Source: Orientallactaga sibirica (lineage: Eukaryota; Chordata; Mammalia; Rodentia; Dipodidae). From it: DNA of 64,000 nt. The stretch lies in the NCBI GenBank assembly GCA_036365145.1, contig JAEOAD010000035.1, positions 6,217,501 to 6,281,500 on the forward strand. The letters are read 5' to 3'. Below are positions 21,911 through 33,819 of the stretch, piece after piece. Positions within the stretch are counted from its first letter, which is position 1. Each line of letters opens with the position of its first letter. A model generated the notes under the pieces. That model was not told the DNA's origin. It did not search any database and was given only the letters and a program-made list of their open reading frames with translations. The translations under genes were made by a program, and so were the position numbers.

Positions 21911-22240
21911 ATAGGGGCTGGGGAAATATTTCAGTGGGTAAGGGGCTTAATGCACAGCATGCATGAGGACCTGAGTTTGGATCCCCAGCACCCATGTGAA
22001 GGTTAGGTGTGGCAGGGTACATCTGTAATCCTTACACTGGGGAGGAGACAGGAAGATTGCTGCTGGCTAGCTTGTCTGAGCCGATAGGATCAGGGAGAGA
22101 ACCTGCCTCAAAACAGTAAGGTGGAGAGTGACTGAGGAAAACCATCATTAACCTCTGGCCTCCACATGCATGCATAGATATGTGCGTGTGTACCCACACA
22201 TATGTGCTCACATATGTAAGAGCACACACACACATACCCC
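21911..22240 (+). mobile_element. B4-type SINE
   Basis: 'ggggctggggaaatatttca', 'catgaggacctgagtttgga', 'tcccagcacccatgtga', 'gattgctgctggctagcttg' and 'cctctggcctccacatgcat'. Confidence 0.9.
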
Positions 22241-22782
22241 ACATAATTTTTTTAAAAACTATACACATGAAGTTGGCCAACAGATTTAGGGTAATTGTTG
22301 GAAGCAAATGAATATTCTGTCACCACCAGTAGTTTTAGGGACATTTTTTAGGAATCAATGTCTACTACATCAATCTGCCTGGCTCGTCACAGTCCTTTCT
22401 TAAGTGAGTCCCATCAAACCCAGAACTGATCATAGTCATTGATTTAATCCTCCACGTCATATACATCTTCTATAACACTAAATCATTTCTACACAATGTA
22501 TTTACGTCCTTTTCATTGACTGATATGGGAACGAGTGCTGAGCTGGCAGCCTGAGAACAAACTGCCCTTAATGTCATCTGAGTTTCTCTCTTGCATGGAT
22601 GCAGTAGTGAAAAATTGCATTGTAGCTGACAGAGAAGGGCGACTGTGTCACACTCACCCATGTGCTAACGTTATCATGCAAGTCAGACCAGCCCCAGAGA
22701 ATGACCCTTCAGGAGTGTCATGCAGCCCCCGCCCCATGGCCTATGTAAGTCACATGACTGGGTTCCCCAGAGTGGGCACTTT
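22241..22782. other. Intron downstream of the CCP exon
   Basis: On the minus strand this is the beginning of the intron after the SUSD4 CCP exon. No repeat recognised. Confidence 0.55.
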
Positions 22783-22787
22783 ACCTT
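22777..22787 (-). promoter_or_regulatory. Susd4: Splice donor of the CCP exon
   Basis: Minus strand AAG/GTAAAGTG. The GT at 22783-22784 follows the last exon base 22785. The split codon supplies one base to the next exon. Confidence 0.85.
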
Positions 22788-22997
22788 CTTGCACACAGAT
22801 GGGCTTGTCACTTGGAACCCAGCCTAGGGTCCCATTGATATGTTTCACACACAGTCTCTTTGAAGAGCCCTTCAGCTTGAAGCCGTCTTGGCAGTGAAAT
22901 CGGGTTACCGAGCTTTCAACGAACACCCCTTCACTGGGGGTCCTGAAGCCATTCTCTGGGACGCCTGGGTCAGCACACACGTGAAGGTCATCAAACC
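22785..22997 (-). CDS. Susd4: SUSD4 exon encoding the first sushi/CCP domain
   Basis: This 213-base exon encodes residues ...[17 protein letters not shown]... through ...SDKPICVQE. It forms one full complement control protein (sushi) module with cysteines at exon residues 8, 36, 50 and 68, the conserved Trp at 60 (GWVP) and an N-glycosylation sequon NGT at 55-57. The order and wording match the N-terminal CCP of SUSD4, a type I membrane protein with four CCP modules that restrains complement on the cell surface. The acceptor is a pyrimidine-rich tract ending AATGTAG (AG at 22998-22999). The donor is AAG/GTAAAG (GT at 22783-22784). Both junctions are phase 1, so skipping the exon would keep the frame and delete just this module. 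The signal-peptide exon upstream and the second CCP exon downstream were not found in the window, so flanking introns are long. No stop or frameshift is present. Gene identity is from recalled family sequence and is strong; a paralogous CCP protein is unlikely. Confidence 0.93.
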
Positions 22998-23040
22998 CTA
23001 CATTGACAAAGACAGAGAGAAAAGTGGCTTGAATACATTC
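22998..23040 (-). promoter_or_regulatory. Susd4: Splice acceptor and pyrimidine tract of the CCP exon
   Basis: Minus strand reads ACTTTTCTCTCTGTCTTTG followed by TCAATGTAG: a strong polypyrimidine tract directly before the AG at 22998-22999. Confidence 0.85.
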
Positions 23041-23289
23041 TTCTCATGCTAAGGTCTTCCTCAACAAATGCCAGGTTCTATATTATTTCACGTCCCTTGG
23101 GCCTCTCCAGTCTGGTCACCAAGCAAAGCCAAGAGTATGTACATTTAAGTGAGTGTTTCATTGGCTAGGAAAGACCAAGGGTGAGGAAGGGTCTTCTGTG
23201 TGCATAATGCTCCAAATGTTCCCTCTAAGAAAACTCCCAAGTCCTGTACGGCAGTCTACTCCATCTTCCTACAAAGCAATAAAAGACAG
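23000..23289. other. Intron upstream of the CCP exon
   Basis: No repeat recognised beyond the acceptor region. Confidence 0.5.
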
Positions 23290-23640
23290 GCTGGGGCGGT
23301 GGCCGTTAGAAAAGTGCTTGTCATGAAAGCCCGAGAAGCCACGTTCAGATCCCTAGCACCATGTAAAAGCTGGATGTGGGAGTGTGCAACCTATAATCCC
23401 CGTGCTGGGAATGCAAGGACAAGAATGCATAGGGCTTGCTGGCTATCCATCTAGTCTAGCTAAATCAATGAGATCCAGGTTCAGTGAGAGACCCTACCTC
23501 AAAAAACAAGGGGAAGTGTGACTGAGGGGGACACCCGATGTCAACCTCTGGCTTCCATGTGCATGTGAACACAGGTGCATATGCTCATGAGCACACACAT
23601 ACAGCCACACATATGAATACACACATACACACACAAAACA
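23290..23640 (+). mobile_element. B4-type SINE
   Basis: 'aggctggggcggtggccgtt', 'aagccacgttcagatcccta', 'ataatccccgtgctgggaat', 'gttcagtgagagaccctacc' and 'cacccgatgtcaacctctgg', ending in CA-rich sequence. Confidence 0.9.
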
Positions 23641-24009
23641 AAGTCAATCCACAAACCCTTAAAGAAGAGGTATCAGGAAGCAATATGCATAACTCTATGG
23701 AGACGGGGTTTGGTGTGCCCATCTTTCCTCCCTCAACTTAGCCTGTGGGCACCAGCTCAGGCCAGTCTCAGCCCAGACCTGGAAGGTGGCATCACTGGGC
23801 TGTTGAAGGATTTTCCTGGTTTCAGCTGCTGCCTGGACTCAAGTTCCTGCTTCTCTTTACCACATTGGACTTGCTGAAGGCCCTCAGCGGTCAGTGATCC
23901 CACCCCACATGTCCTTGTCATCATACTTCCTCCCCTTTGACCTCATGACCCTAGACACTCTATAAGGTCACTGTGCCAAAAGCCTTTCAGCACAGAAGGT
24001 ACAGCAGTG
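23641..24009. other. Unique intronic sequence
   Basis: No repeat or exon recognised. Confidence 0.5.
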
Positions 24010-24345
24010 GCTGTGTGGTGGCATGAGTGTGAAATGTCCCCGATAGTCTCCCGTGTTTGTGGTTAAGTCTCACACTCGATCCTTAGCCGGCGGAGCTTTG
24101 GGAGGTGGAGGCTTGCGGACGATGTGTGTCACCGGGAGTGGGTTTATCAGCCCAGCTGATGTCCACAGTTCAGCCCATTCTTGCCGCTTCTCCTCTGCTG
24201 ATCTATAATATGAGCCAGCTTCCTGCTCACACCACGCTTTTCCCACACGATGAAACATCCCCTTAAAACACGAAGCTGAAATAACTCAGCTGCTTCTGGT
24301 CTAGTGCTTTGTCCCAGCAACAAGAAGGGAACTGCAACAGAAAAC
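24010..24345 (+). mobile_element. MaLR-type solo LTR-like element
   Basis: 'gagtgtgaaatgtccccgat', 'ctttgggaggtggaggcttg', 'catcc...taaaacacgaagc' and 'cagcaacaagaagggaact'. Same family as 4238, 9381 and 48940, with relatively many CpGs. Confidence 0.6.
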
Positions 24346-24724
24346 TGGTTCTGAGAAGTAGAACTGCTACTCAGACAAGCCTCGCCACGTGACTCAAGGT
24401 CTGTCACAGAGGAAGCCCCTCCTGGTGTCCCTGAAACACAGCAGAGTCCCAGGAAGGAAGGATTGGGCAGTTGTGTGACTTCACTTTGGTCAGATATGCA
24501 GAGGTCAAGAGCACCCAGGGCTGAAGACAGGGAAGACTGGAATGAACCATTGTCCAGGCAGCGTCAGGTGGAAGGAAATTTATCTGCTGATGCTCAGAGA
24601 GGGAAGAGTGAGAGTAACTGAGCGTCCCTCTCAGCAGGCTTAGTGTGAGCAGAACTTGGGGAGGTACCTCCCCTTGGATGAGGTTAGGACGGGGCTTTTG
24701 CTAATGTTGTATTAAAATGTTAGG
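24346..24724. other. Unique intronic sequence
   Basis: No repeat or exon recognised. Confidence 0.5.
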
Positions 24725-24832
24725 ACATAGCAGGCACACTTATGATCTCGGTACTTAGACAGGGGGATTACTGTGAGTTCAAGGCCAGCCTAGTCCACAT
24801 AGTGAGATACCTTGTCAACAACAAACAAACAA
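24725..24832 (+). mobile_element. Diverged B1-type SINE
   Basis: 'cacacttatgatctcggtac', 'tgtgagttcaaggccagcct' and 'agtgagataccttgtc', then a CAAA tail. Confidence 0.75.
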
Positions 24833-25280
24833 ATAACAAAATTTAATATGAAAGCTATGCAAACATTTTTACACAACAGGGAGAAAACACTCGCAAAAGG
24901 AAAGCTGGCACTGATGGGTAGGGGGAGGGCAAGTGAGGTGAGCCTCCCCTGCCTGAATATGAGCAGAGAGGGTACCCAAATCCTGAGAGAGGGCCTTGTC
25001 TTCCACTGGAATAGAAAGGGGAGTCCTGCCAGACCAATGACTGAGGTAAGAGTATTCCCCGTAATGTATGCCTCCTCGGAGTCAAATAGAAGGCCTCTCA
25101 GCAGAACACCCTCAGCTCACCTCGCTCAAGGTGACCCTCACTCTGACCATGACTCCTGGTCCGCGGCTGTCTCCTCCACTGGTCTGTGAGAGGCTAAGCA
25201 GGAGACTAGACCTTCTTCCTCATCTCCCTACAAGCTAGCATCACATGTAGTACACCGGCCATTGCACAAGAACTGCTAAT
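24833..25280. other. Unique intronic sequence
   Basis: A 125-codon plus frame (24812-25189) has no recognisable domain. Confidence 0.45.
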
Positions 25281-25712
25281 GAAGGATGAATGGAAGAGTA
25301 GATGGACAGAAGAAATGGACAGGTAGGTAAATAGGTAGATGGGTGGGTGGACGGATGGGTAATGGGTCTACAGGTGAATGGACAGATGAGTGAAATGATG
25401 GAAAGAAGATGGATGCGTGAATTAAAAGATGGACATGTGAACAGATGGATGAATGGATGGGTGGATGGATGAATGGATCAATACACAGATGTGTTAACAG
25501 ATGTACGGATGTGTGGAGAGATGAAGATGAATGGGTCAATGGGTGGAAGTGTGTGTGGACAGTTAGATGGATGTGTAGGTAGATAGGTGTACAGATGAAT
25601 GAATAGATGTTCTGATGGATGGATGGGTTGACGGTGGATGCATGAATGGATGGATGGATGGGTAGATGGGTGGATGGGTAGATGGACAAATGAATGGATG
25701 GATGTATACGGT
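25281..25712. repeat. Degenerate (GATG)n tetranucleotide array
   Basis: About 430 bases of GATG, GATA, GGAT and GAAT units with irregular interruptions. Reading frames inside it (for example 25276-25689 minus) are artefacts of the repeat. Confidence 0.95.
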
Positions 25713-27120
25713 TAGTTTAAGTATTTCTCAGACAAAAGGCATGAGAAATACTATTCCGAGGCATACAATCCTTCTGTCATCTCCCAACTGGAGTGAACTG
25801 TATTCCTTAATTTTCTACAACCTTCTCCTAGTCCAAGATCCAAAATGCCTCAGCCTTCTTGGTCCTTCAGCAATACGGGGAGCAGAGTAAATCTATGCTA
25901 GGTATTTGGCTGGGGCATCTGTGTTCCCCAAACACACACTTTTTAGCCAGTGCTAACAAACCCATAGTAATCCTGATTTGGAGTCCCTTCTCCTAGCCAC
26001 ACTATCCTTGGCCACAAAGCTGTTCTCTTTCAGAGGACAGACAATTCAATAGATTCCTAAGAAAAATGAATGAATCCATCAGGAAAAGAACTGCTGCACT
26101 AATAAAAACGTGATGAGAGCTACATGAAAATTACAGTGGGAGGGCCACAGCATTCCTCATGAACCCGATGCTGTGCTCTTTCTTTACTTGGTCCTCCCTT
26201 TTAAAGCACAGCCCCTCCCAGCTACTCTGTTGTCATTTCACGAGGCTGTCTTTCTGTGCCTGGCACAGGACTGAAAAGGATCTGCAATGCTGCTGGCCTT
26301 GGATCTAGGAACCCAAGCCAGGAGCAAGAAGAGAGCCATCAAAAGACAGGATGGTGCAAGAAGAAAATCTTCTTCATTTGGACAACTAATCCCATTGAGC
26401 AAGATAGTAATTTTCTGGGCCTGCCAGAGCTCAGAGTCCACGTTTCAAATTATCCCTTAGCAGATCAATTCCCAGCCCAGGCCATTTCTCTGTACAGCCC
26501 TCTGTTAGTGTCCTTCTGTAATGGTGATGATCAGCCCCAGCTGATAATGAGCCCATTAAGGAGTGGGCTGGTGTAGGTATTAGGAAGAGGAGTGACAAAT
26601 AATTTGTGTGCAGCACCCCCTCATATAATATTAACCTATGAACCTACTTTTTTAACGCCTCAAGCTACTGCTTTCCCATTCTTCAAATTCTGGTTATGCT
26701 TTGGAACAAAGTAGCCACGGCCTAGAGAACAGAAGTGAGTTTACAGAATGATTTCTCACACATTTGTTCTTGGGAGGATGCAGGAGGAGGAGGGAGCACT
26801 CCATTTTCATCAGTCCTTAACAGCAGCCTCCCTCAGCTGCTCCTCCTACAGTGAATCTGGAGTGTCGCACATACATGCCAGAGACACCTGGTAATGTCGA
26901 TTTAACGTGTCTCCATGCCTTGGCTAAGGGTGCTCAGACACTGGTTAAACATCTTCAGAGAGTGTGCGAGATGTTTCTGTATGCGGTCAGCATAAGACTC
27001 TGGAGATGGAGCAGACAGCTCCCTCTCTAGAGCAAGTTGCCTCATCCGGAGTTCAAGGCCTGGATTGAACAAAAGGTGGAGTAGGAAATCACACTTTCCA
27101 CCTGCCCATCTTCAAGCTGG
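25713..27120. other. Unique intronic sequence
   Basis: About 1.4 kb without recognised interspersed repeats or exons. Confidence 0.5.
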
Positions 27121-27123
27121 GAC

Positions 27124-27205
27124 ACGGGTCTTCTCCTGTCTTTTGACCAGGACTCAGGATGGGACTTGCACCACTGGCTCTTCTGGGTCTCCAGGAGCTA
27201 GAGAT
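27124..27205 (+). mobile_element. MLT2-like ERVL LTR fragment
   Basis: 'cttctcctgtcttttgacca', 'atgggacttgcaccactggc' and 'tgggtctccaggagct' follow the typical order of an ERVL-type LTR. Such LTRs are often followed by a GATA repeat, as here. Confidence 0.5.
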
Positions 27206-27246
27206 GATGATAGATATATAAATAGATGATAAATAGCTAGCTAGAT

Positions 27247-27281
<35 letters not shown>

Positions 27282-27480
27282 GGATGATATATATGGGTAG
27301 ATAGGTAATTGATACATAGATGATAGAAAGACAAATAGATGATAGATAATTGACAGATAGAAAAATAGATAGATGAGAGATAAATAGATGATAAATAGCT
27401 AGATAGATTATAGATAGATGATATATGGATGGATAGATAATTGATAGATAAAGAGACAGATAGACAGACAGACAGATGGG
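27206..27480. repeat. (GATA)n tetranucleotide array
   Basis: GATA/ATAG units over 275 bases with one pure stretch (27246-27280) and GATG/GACA variants toward the end. Confidence 0.97.
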
Positions 27481-29009
27481 TGGGTTTGGGCACTTAAAAC
27501 ACATGAATGACAGGGTGCTAGCTGTCCCTGCCTCTACAGCATGCCAGTTCTCTCAAGATCCTGCATTCAGGTGAGTATCCCATTCACAGGGTGGGGTAGT
27601 GTCTGGTATCTAGGTTCTGGACAACCCAGGTTCACAGTCCCAGTCTGCAGTCCCCTCTGGCACCCACAAGACCACTCTGCTGGCTGACACCTCCCTCTTG
27701 GGTATTGGCATCACCATCACTGGCACTGAGTTCCCTCCATGCCCAGTGTTGTGACCCCAGATCAAGTCAAAGGTATGGTTGTAATTTGAACTCCAGTTCC
27801 AATGGACTCCAAGATCCCCTCTTTTTCTTTTCTCTGACCCAAAAATCCATGTGAGTAATGGATTGGGAGTGACCTACTCTTCTCACACAAAGAAATGCAT
27901 CTATTTGATGAGGTCTTGACCCTCCTGGCTTGGTTACTGCTAAGCTGCCCAAACCTACCAAACAAACAGTCTACTGTGAACAACATAAGAAGTCTTTGAA
28001 AGGGATCATAAAAATGAAAGAGGTGTGAAAAGCAATCTTTTGGGCTATTATAGCTGAAAAGTCATATTCTAGAAAGGAAGAGTGTATCAAATGTAGCCAA
28101 ATCAATTTAGAGCTAGGGCTGGGTTTCCATTTCTCTGTAAACTGCTCTATGAGTCTGTGGGGGAAGAAACAGGATATAGACAAAGAAATTGATTTTGTAT
28201 GCATTTCTTTAGTGAGAGGGTACTGGGGCAAGCTGGAAAGGGGCATCCCTGCAGACGTTTAAACAGATACCTCTGTAAGTATTAAACAGAATCAAGAGCA
28301 ATCCTCAAGCCTTGCCCCCACCTGCACAGTACTGACTGTGGACCCACTGGTGGCATTCATGTCACCTGCAGAGTCCTCTGGTCTGACTTATTTGGCTTGG
28401 TGGTATGAAGCTACAGGATGGGTGCAGTCACCCTGATGGGTAACTGCCAGTGGGACTCAAACCTGGGACTTGACTCAGTCTGTGCTCCCCCCACTAATGA
28501 TGTCGTCTCCACTTGGCTATTTCCCATCATATTTCAGTTTGTGAATGATTCAAAGCTTTGTGATGTTATCAACTCTCAGGGTGGAAAGTGTGTTTTAATG
28601 TTGTGAGCTCCTCTGTCTGTTAGAACGAGGCTGAGCATGCAGCAATGCTGACATGTTTGATGACTTGATATGAAACGTCGCTTAGTTTCCCCAGAGCTCA
28701 TGCCTTCTAGCGCTCTGACTCAATGGCAGGAGGCCAGCAAACCTGGCTTGTCACCTGAGACACCCAAGAATCTAGCAGTCAGCCACCTGACCATAGCAGA
28801 GTTCTGTACTGTTTCTGTTGAAGGCCTTCTTGGAGTACACAGCCTAGTTCAGATGACAGCTGCATAAGACAGAGAAAGTAAGCCCAGGATAGGGGACTGC
28901 ACATGGCCTTCAGGAGTCAGTGGGCTGGTGGGGAATCTCCTGACCTCCCCCATGCTTCCCTCCATGGGTCTACACATTCCATTTTTTTTTCTTCCCACAG
29001 GCTAAAGCC
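27481..29009. other. Unique intronic sequence
   Basis: About 1.5 kb without recognised interspersed repeats or exons. Confidence 0.5.
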
Positions 29010-29127
29010 TCTCTCTCTTTTCTTTCTATCTTCTTCTTCTTTCTATCTTCCTTCTCTCCCTCCCTTTCCTTCCTTCCCCTTCCCTCCCTTTCTTTCCTTC
29101 CCCTTCTTTCTTCCCTCCTTCCCTCCT

Positions 29128-29199
<72 letters not shown>

Positions 29200-29200
29200 G
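29010..29200. repeat. CTTT/CCTT polypyrimidine microsatellite
   Basis: Pyrimidine-only run with a pure (CTTT)n of about 80 bases (29123-29199) abutting the tail of a minus-strand B1, the same arrangement as at 1036. Confidence 0.97.
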
Positions 29201-29204
29201 TTGT

Positions 29205-29359
29205 TTTGTTTTTGTTTTTTTCCAGGTAGGGTCTTGCTCTAGCCCAGGCTGACCTAGAATTCACTATGTAGTCTCAGGGCAGCCTCAAACTGTCCTCCCT
29301 CTTCCTACCTTTGCCTCCTCAGCGCTGGGATTAAAGGCATGCACCACCATACCTGGCTT
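29205..29359 (-). mobile_element. B1-type SINE, near full length
   Basis: 'ccaggtagggtcttgctcta', 'gacctagaattcactatgta' and 'gcgctgggattaaaggcatg', ending at 'accatacctggct'. Confidence 0.93.
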
Positions 29360-29361
29360 GA

Positions 29362-29648
29362 AGCCTTTTTCTTAAATATTTTTATTTACGTATTTGAGAG
29401 AAAGAGAGAGATACAGAAATAGGCAGGGACACACACACACACACACACACATACACACACAGAAAGAGAGAGAGAGAGAGAGAGAATGGGCACACCAGGG
29501 CCTACAGCCACTGCAAACGAACTCCAGATGCATGAGCCCCCTTGTGTAGCTGGCTTACATGGGTCCTGGGGAATTGAACCTAGGTCCTTTGGCTTTGCAG
29601 GCAAGTGCTTAACCACTAAGCCATCTCTTCAGTCCCAGCCTTTTTCTT
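29362..29648 (-). mobile_element. Dipodid-type SINE (copy 1)
   Basis: Perfect 12-base target-site duplication AGCCTTTTTCTT at both ends. The tail has become (CA)n(GA)n (29430-29484). Confidence 0.95.
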
Positions 29649-29964
29649 TATCACTAGCAATGCAGATAAAACTGCTTGAAGACTATCCAATCTATACACA
29701 GTCTACACTTGAAGCCATGTTCACATTCACAATAGGGAGGGAAACCTATGTCACACAGAGGAAAATCTTCAAAAAGCCTTTGCCAATTTTAAAGCTCCAC
29801 AAGTTTAGTCACTTGGGTTTGCTGAGTAAAGAGACCAAGAGAGCAGCCAAAATGAACCATATTGTCCTGGGGTCTGTGGATAAGGGAGTCTTTGAGCCCT
29901 TTCCTCACCTTATACTACCCTCCGTTTCCTACCCTCTAAATCCTCACGCTTAGAACTACCTAGA

Positions 29965-30215
29965 CCTATTTTTCTTTCTTTCTTTTTAAAAATATTTTAC
30001 TTTTATTTTTATTTATTTATTTGACAGAGTGAAAGAGGCTAAGAGAGAGAGAATGGGTGTGCCAGGACTTCCAGCCACTGCAAACGAACTCCAGATGCAT
30101 GCACCACCTTGTACATCTGGCTTACATGAGTCCTGGGAATCAAACCGAGGTCCTTTGGCTTTGCAGGCACACGCCTTAATTGCTAAGCAATCTCTCCAGC
30201 CCTGGATCTATTTTT
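29965..30215 (-). mobile_element. Dipodid-type SINE (copy 1)
   Basis: Second SINE in the duplicated unit, between 'acctatttttct' and 'atctatttttct'. Body and head are intact apart from 'taagcaatctctcc'. Confidence 0.9.
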
Positions 30216-30894
30216 CTAAATGAACACATATATAGACATCCTGTCTAGCCCAGGGCAGGATCAATGTCCACAAACCACCCGAGCAGGGATTATGTATTAG
30301 CAGTAAGAAGAGGAGGAAGAAACAGAGGCAACCAAGGAATCATGTTAGGTCACAGCTACGAAGCCCACGGAACCAGTCTCTACAGCTGATATTTGAAAAT
30401 GCAATGCTGCTGATACTAGTGGTCTGATTGGTCAGAGCACCCCAGCATGCCAAGTATTCCAGGCATCTTGCAGGGGACAGTATGTTTGTGCTGTCCCTTC
30501 CTGGCTCCACTTGAAGACATGAGTCCATATTGACAGCACTGCAGGGTTGCATGGGGTAAACACCACAGAAGTTCTTCATGACCTGGAGGCTTGTCCTGAG
30601 CTAAGGCCAGGCACACAGAGGGCCACCTTCCCTAATGACAGGAAGTTTAGGAAACACTAACAGGACTGATAATTAATCAGAACTCCAATCTACCATCTAT
30701 GTCTGATTCCCTAGAGACAGAGTGGGGGCAAAGCCCATGCAAAGCAGTGTGTGAAGAGGAGAGGCCGGCCTTAAGAGGAGGGGGCCCCAGGACCAGCTTG
30801 TAGCAGAAATAACAGCACACAGAGGCACACTGGTAAAATCACTGGGAAACCACAGCTTGCTTATAAAGAGTCTTTACATACCTGGCTTGAAGCC

Positions 30895-31207
<313 letters not shown>

Positions 31208-31546
31208 CAGCCTTTTTCTTTATCACTAGCAATGCAGATAAAACTGCTTGAAGACTATCCAATCTATACACAGTCTACACTTGAAGCCATGTTCACATTC
31301 ACAATAGGGAGGGAAACCTATGTCACACAGAGGAAAATCTTCAAAAGCCTTTGCCAATTTTAAAGCTCCACAAGTTTAGTCACTTGGGTTTGCTGAGTAA
31401 AGAGACCAAGAGAGCAGCCAAAATGAACCATATTGTCCTGGGGTCTGTGGATAAGGGAGTCTTTGAGCCCTTTCCTCACCTTATACTACCCTCCGTTTCC
31501 TACCCTCTAAATCCTCACGCTTAGAACTACCTAGACCTATTTTTCT

Positions 31547-31775
31547 TTCTTTCTTTTTAAAAATATTTTACTTTTATTTTTATTTATTTATTTGACAGAG
31601 TGAAAGAGGCTAAGAGAGAGAGAATGGGTGTGCCAGGACTTCCAGCCACTGCAAACGAACTCCAGATGCATGCACCACCTTGTACATCTGGCTTACATGA
31701 GTCCTGGGGAATCAAACCGAGGTCCTTTGGCTTTGCAGGCACACGCCTTAATTGCTAAGCCATCTCTCCAGCCCT
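31547..31775 (-). mobile_element. Dipodid-type SINE (copy 2)
   Basis: Duplicate of the SINE at 29965. It keeps the consensus 'taagccatctctccagccc' head. Confidence 0.9.
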
Positions 31776-32449
31776 GGATCTATTTTTCTAAATGAACACA
31801 TATATAGACATCCTGTCTAGCCCAGGGCAGGATCAATGTCCACAAACCACCCGAGCAGGGATTATGTATTAGCAGTAAGAAGAGGAGGAAGAAACAGAGG
31901 CAACCAAGGAATCATGTTAGGTCACAGCTACGAAGCCCACGGAACCAGTCTCTACAGCTGATATTTGAAAATGCAATGCTGCTGATACTAGTGGTCTGAT
32001 TGGTCAGAGCACCCCAGCATGCCAAGTATTCCAGGCATCTTGCAGGGGACAGTATGTTTGTGCTGTCCCTTCCCTGGCTCCACTTGAAGACATGAGTCCA
32101 TATTGACAGCACTGCAGGGTTGCATGGGGTAAACACCACAGAAGTTCTTCATGACCTGGAGGCTTGTCCTGAGCTAAGGCCAGGCACACAGAGGGCCACC
32201 TTCCCTAATGACAGGAAGTTTAGGAAACACTAACAGGACTGATAATTAATCAGAACTCCAATCTACCATCTATGTCTGATTCCCTAGAGACAGAGTGGGG
32301 GCAAAGCCCATGCAAAGCAGTGTGTGAAGAGGAGAGGCCGGCCTTAAGAGGAGGGGGCCCCAGGACCAGCTTGTAGCAGAAATAACAGCACACAGAGGCA
32401 CACTGGTAAAATCACTGGGAAACCACAGCTTGCTTATAAAGAGTCTTTA

Positions 32450-32751
32450 TAACACATACCCACACAAAATTATTAAGTGTTTCTTGACTTCCTGTGTTTC
32501 AGCACAAACAATCTCCATGTCTGGCAAAATTTCAGCTTATGTTTTAAGAAGAAAAAGGAAGGATGGGGAGAACAGAATTAAAAAAAGATAAGGAAGGACA
32601 AACCATGATCTGTTTGTATCATTTACTCTGTCAATACACAAAGATTGGGAAGGGAGATGGGAGCTTACAGACAGTAGGAACCAGGGCCTCCTGGATGTTG
32701 AGAATGCTGGATGTTTTGTTTTGCTGTTTTCTTTCTTTTCTTTTCTTTTTA
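32450..32751. other. Unique intronic sequence
   Basis: Nothing recognised after the duplication end. Confidence 0.45.
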
Positions 32752-32841
32752 AGATAAGGTTTCCTATGTAGTCTGGGCAATCTTCCTGCCTCTGCCTCCC
32801 GAGTGTGCTAGAATTACAGAATGTGCTACCACATCCTGCTT
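32752..32841 (-). mobile_element. B1-like SINE with internal deletion
   Basis: 'aagataaggtttcctatgta', 'gtctgggcaatcttcctgcc' and 'cgagtgtgctagaattacag'. The central B1 part is missing. Confidence 0.7.
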
Positions 32842-33048
32842 TGGCCTCATTCACTGGTTTGTATCTGGAAATTGTGCTCTTATGCTAGACCTTTTGAAAT
32901 TGTGAAATCAATCTTTTAAGGGTCATAATCAATACTCTTTCCCTCCCCCCTCTTCTTCCCTCCCTCTTTCCCTTCCCTCATTCTCTTCTTCCCTCTCTAC
33001 ACAAGGACTTCATCACTGAGCTATATTTCCAGCCCTTCTTTTCACTTT

Positions 33049-33051
<3 letters not shown>

Positions 33052-33096
<45 letters not shown>
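33052..33096. repeat. (TG)n microsatellite
   Basis: About 21 uninterrupted TG units at the 3' end of a minus-strand B4. Confidence 0.97.
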
Positions 33097-33097
<1 letters not shown>

Positions 33098-33409
33098 TGT
33101 ATGCATGTGTGTGTGGACATGCGAGTGCTACATATGCACATGTACACAGGCCAGAGAAGAAAGTCTCTTTATAGTGTTTATCCACGTTTCCTTGAGACAG
33201 TCTGTCACTGAACCTAGAATTGCCATTTTCAGTCAGACTGCCTGACCAGTGAGCCCTAGTGCTTCTCTGGTCTTTGCTGTCACAGGTATGCATGGCCATG
33301 CCCAGCTGTTTAGGTGGGTGCTAGGAAATGAACTCGGACGATTTGGGGCCCCCAAGTCCTCTTGCTTGCATGGCAAGAGCACTTTACACTAAGCCATCTC
33401 CTCAGGCCT
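33097..33409 (-). mobile_element. B4-type SINE
   Basis: 'gagacagtctgtcactgaac', 'ctgaccagtgagccctag', 'gctaggaaatgaactcgg' and 'actaagccatctcctcag'. Confidence 0.85.
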
Positions 33410-33426
33410 GCTTCTTGCCTTTTATT

Positions 33427-33553
33427 GTGAGATAGGGTTTGCTAAGTTATCCTTGAACTCACTCTGTAACCCAGGCCAGTCCTAAACTTGCAATCCTCCT
33501 GCCTCAGCCTCCCAAGGAGCTGGTATTATAGGTCTTCACCACCAGGTCTGGCT
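33427..33553 (-). mobile_element. Old B1-type SINE
   Basis: 'gagatagggtttgctaag', 'ctcactctgtaacccaggcc', 'ctcctgcctcagcctccc' and 'tcttcaccaccaggtctgg'. Confidence 0.8.
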
Positions 33554-33819
33554 ACAATCAGCACTTTTTAGAAATGAACTGAAACAGACAGGAAAGGCTG
33601 TGTGTAGGTGAAGACCGTTGTCTGGCTTCCTGCTCTATTTGCACACACATGTTTGCTCTGTATCTTTCAGTGCTCACCAAAAGGTTGGACAGAACATTGA
33701 TTTCAATACTTTCCCTCTGCCATGATGTGGAAAGTATGTTCATTGGAATCATTTTGCTGGTGCTTCAAGGGCACGGTGGGAGAGGGAGTGTGCATGCCTT
33801 GCATCCCAGCTCTGCTATT

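Larger units (their letters stand above)
29351..30879. repeat. Tandem duplication, copy 1
   Basis: Runs from 'acctggcttgaagcc' to 'gcttataaagagtcttta' and is followed at once by copy 2. It contains two minus-strand SINEs and unique DNA. Single-base differences from copy 2 include 'caaaaagcc' against 'caaaagcc' and 'gctaagcaatc' against 'gctaagccatc'. Confidence 0.95.

Noticed and set aside
25276..25689. 137-codon frame and CRISPR-like spacing
   Set aside because: Simple tetranucleotide repeat in mammalian DNA; no repeat-spacer structure.
29486..29953. 155-codon plus frame, repeated at 31058
   Set aside because: Lies over a SINE and the duplicated unique segment; recurrence is explained by the tandem duplication.
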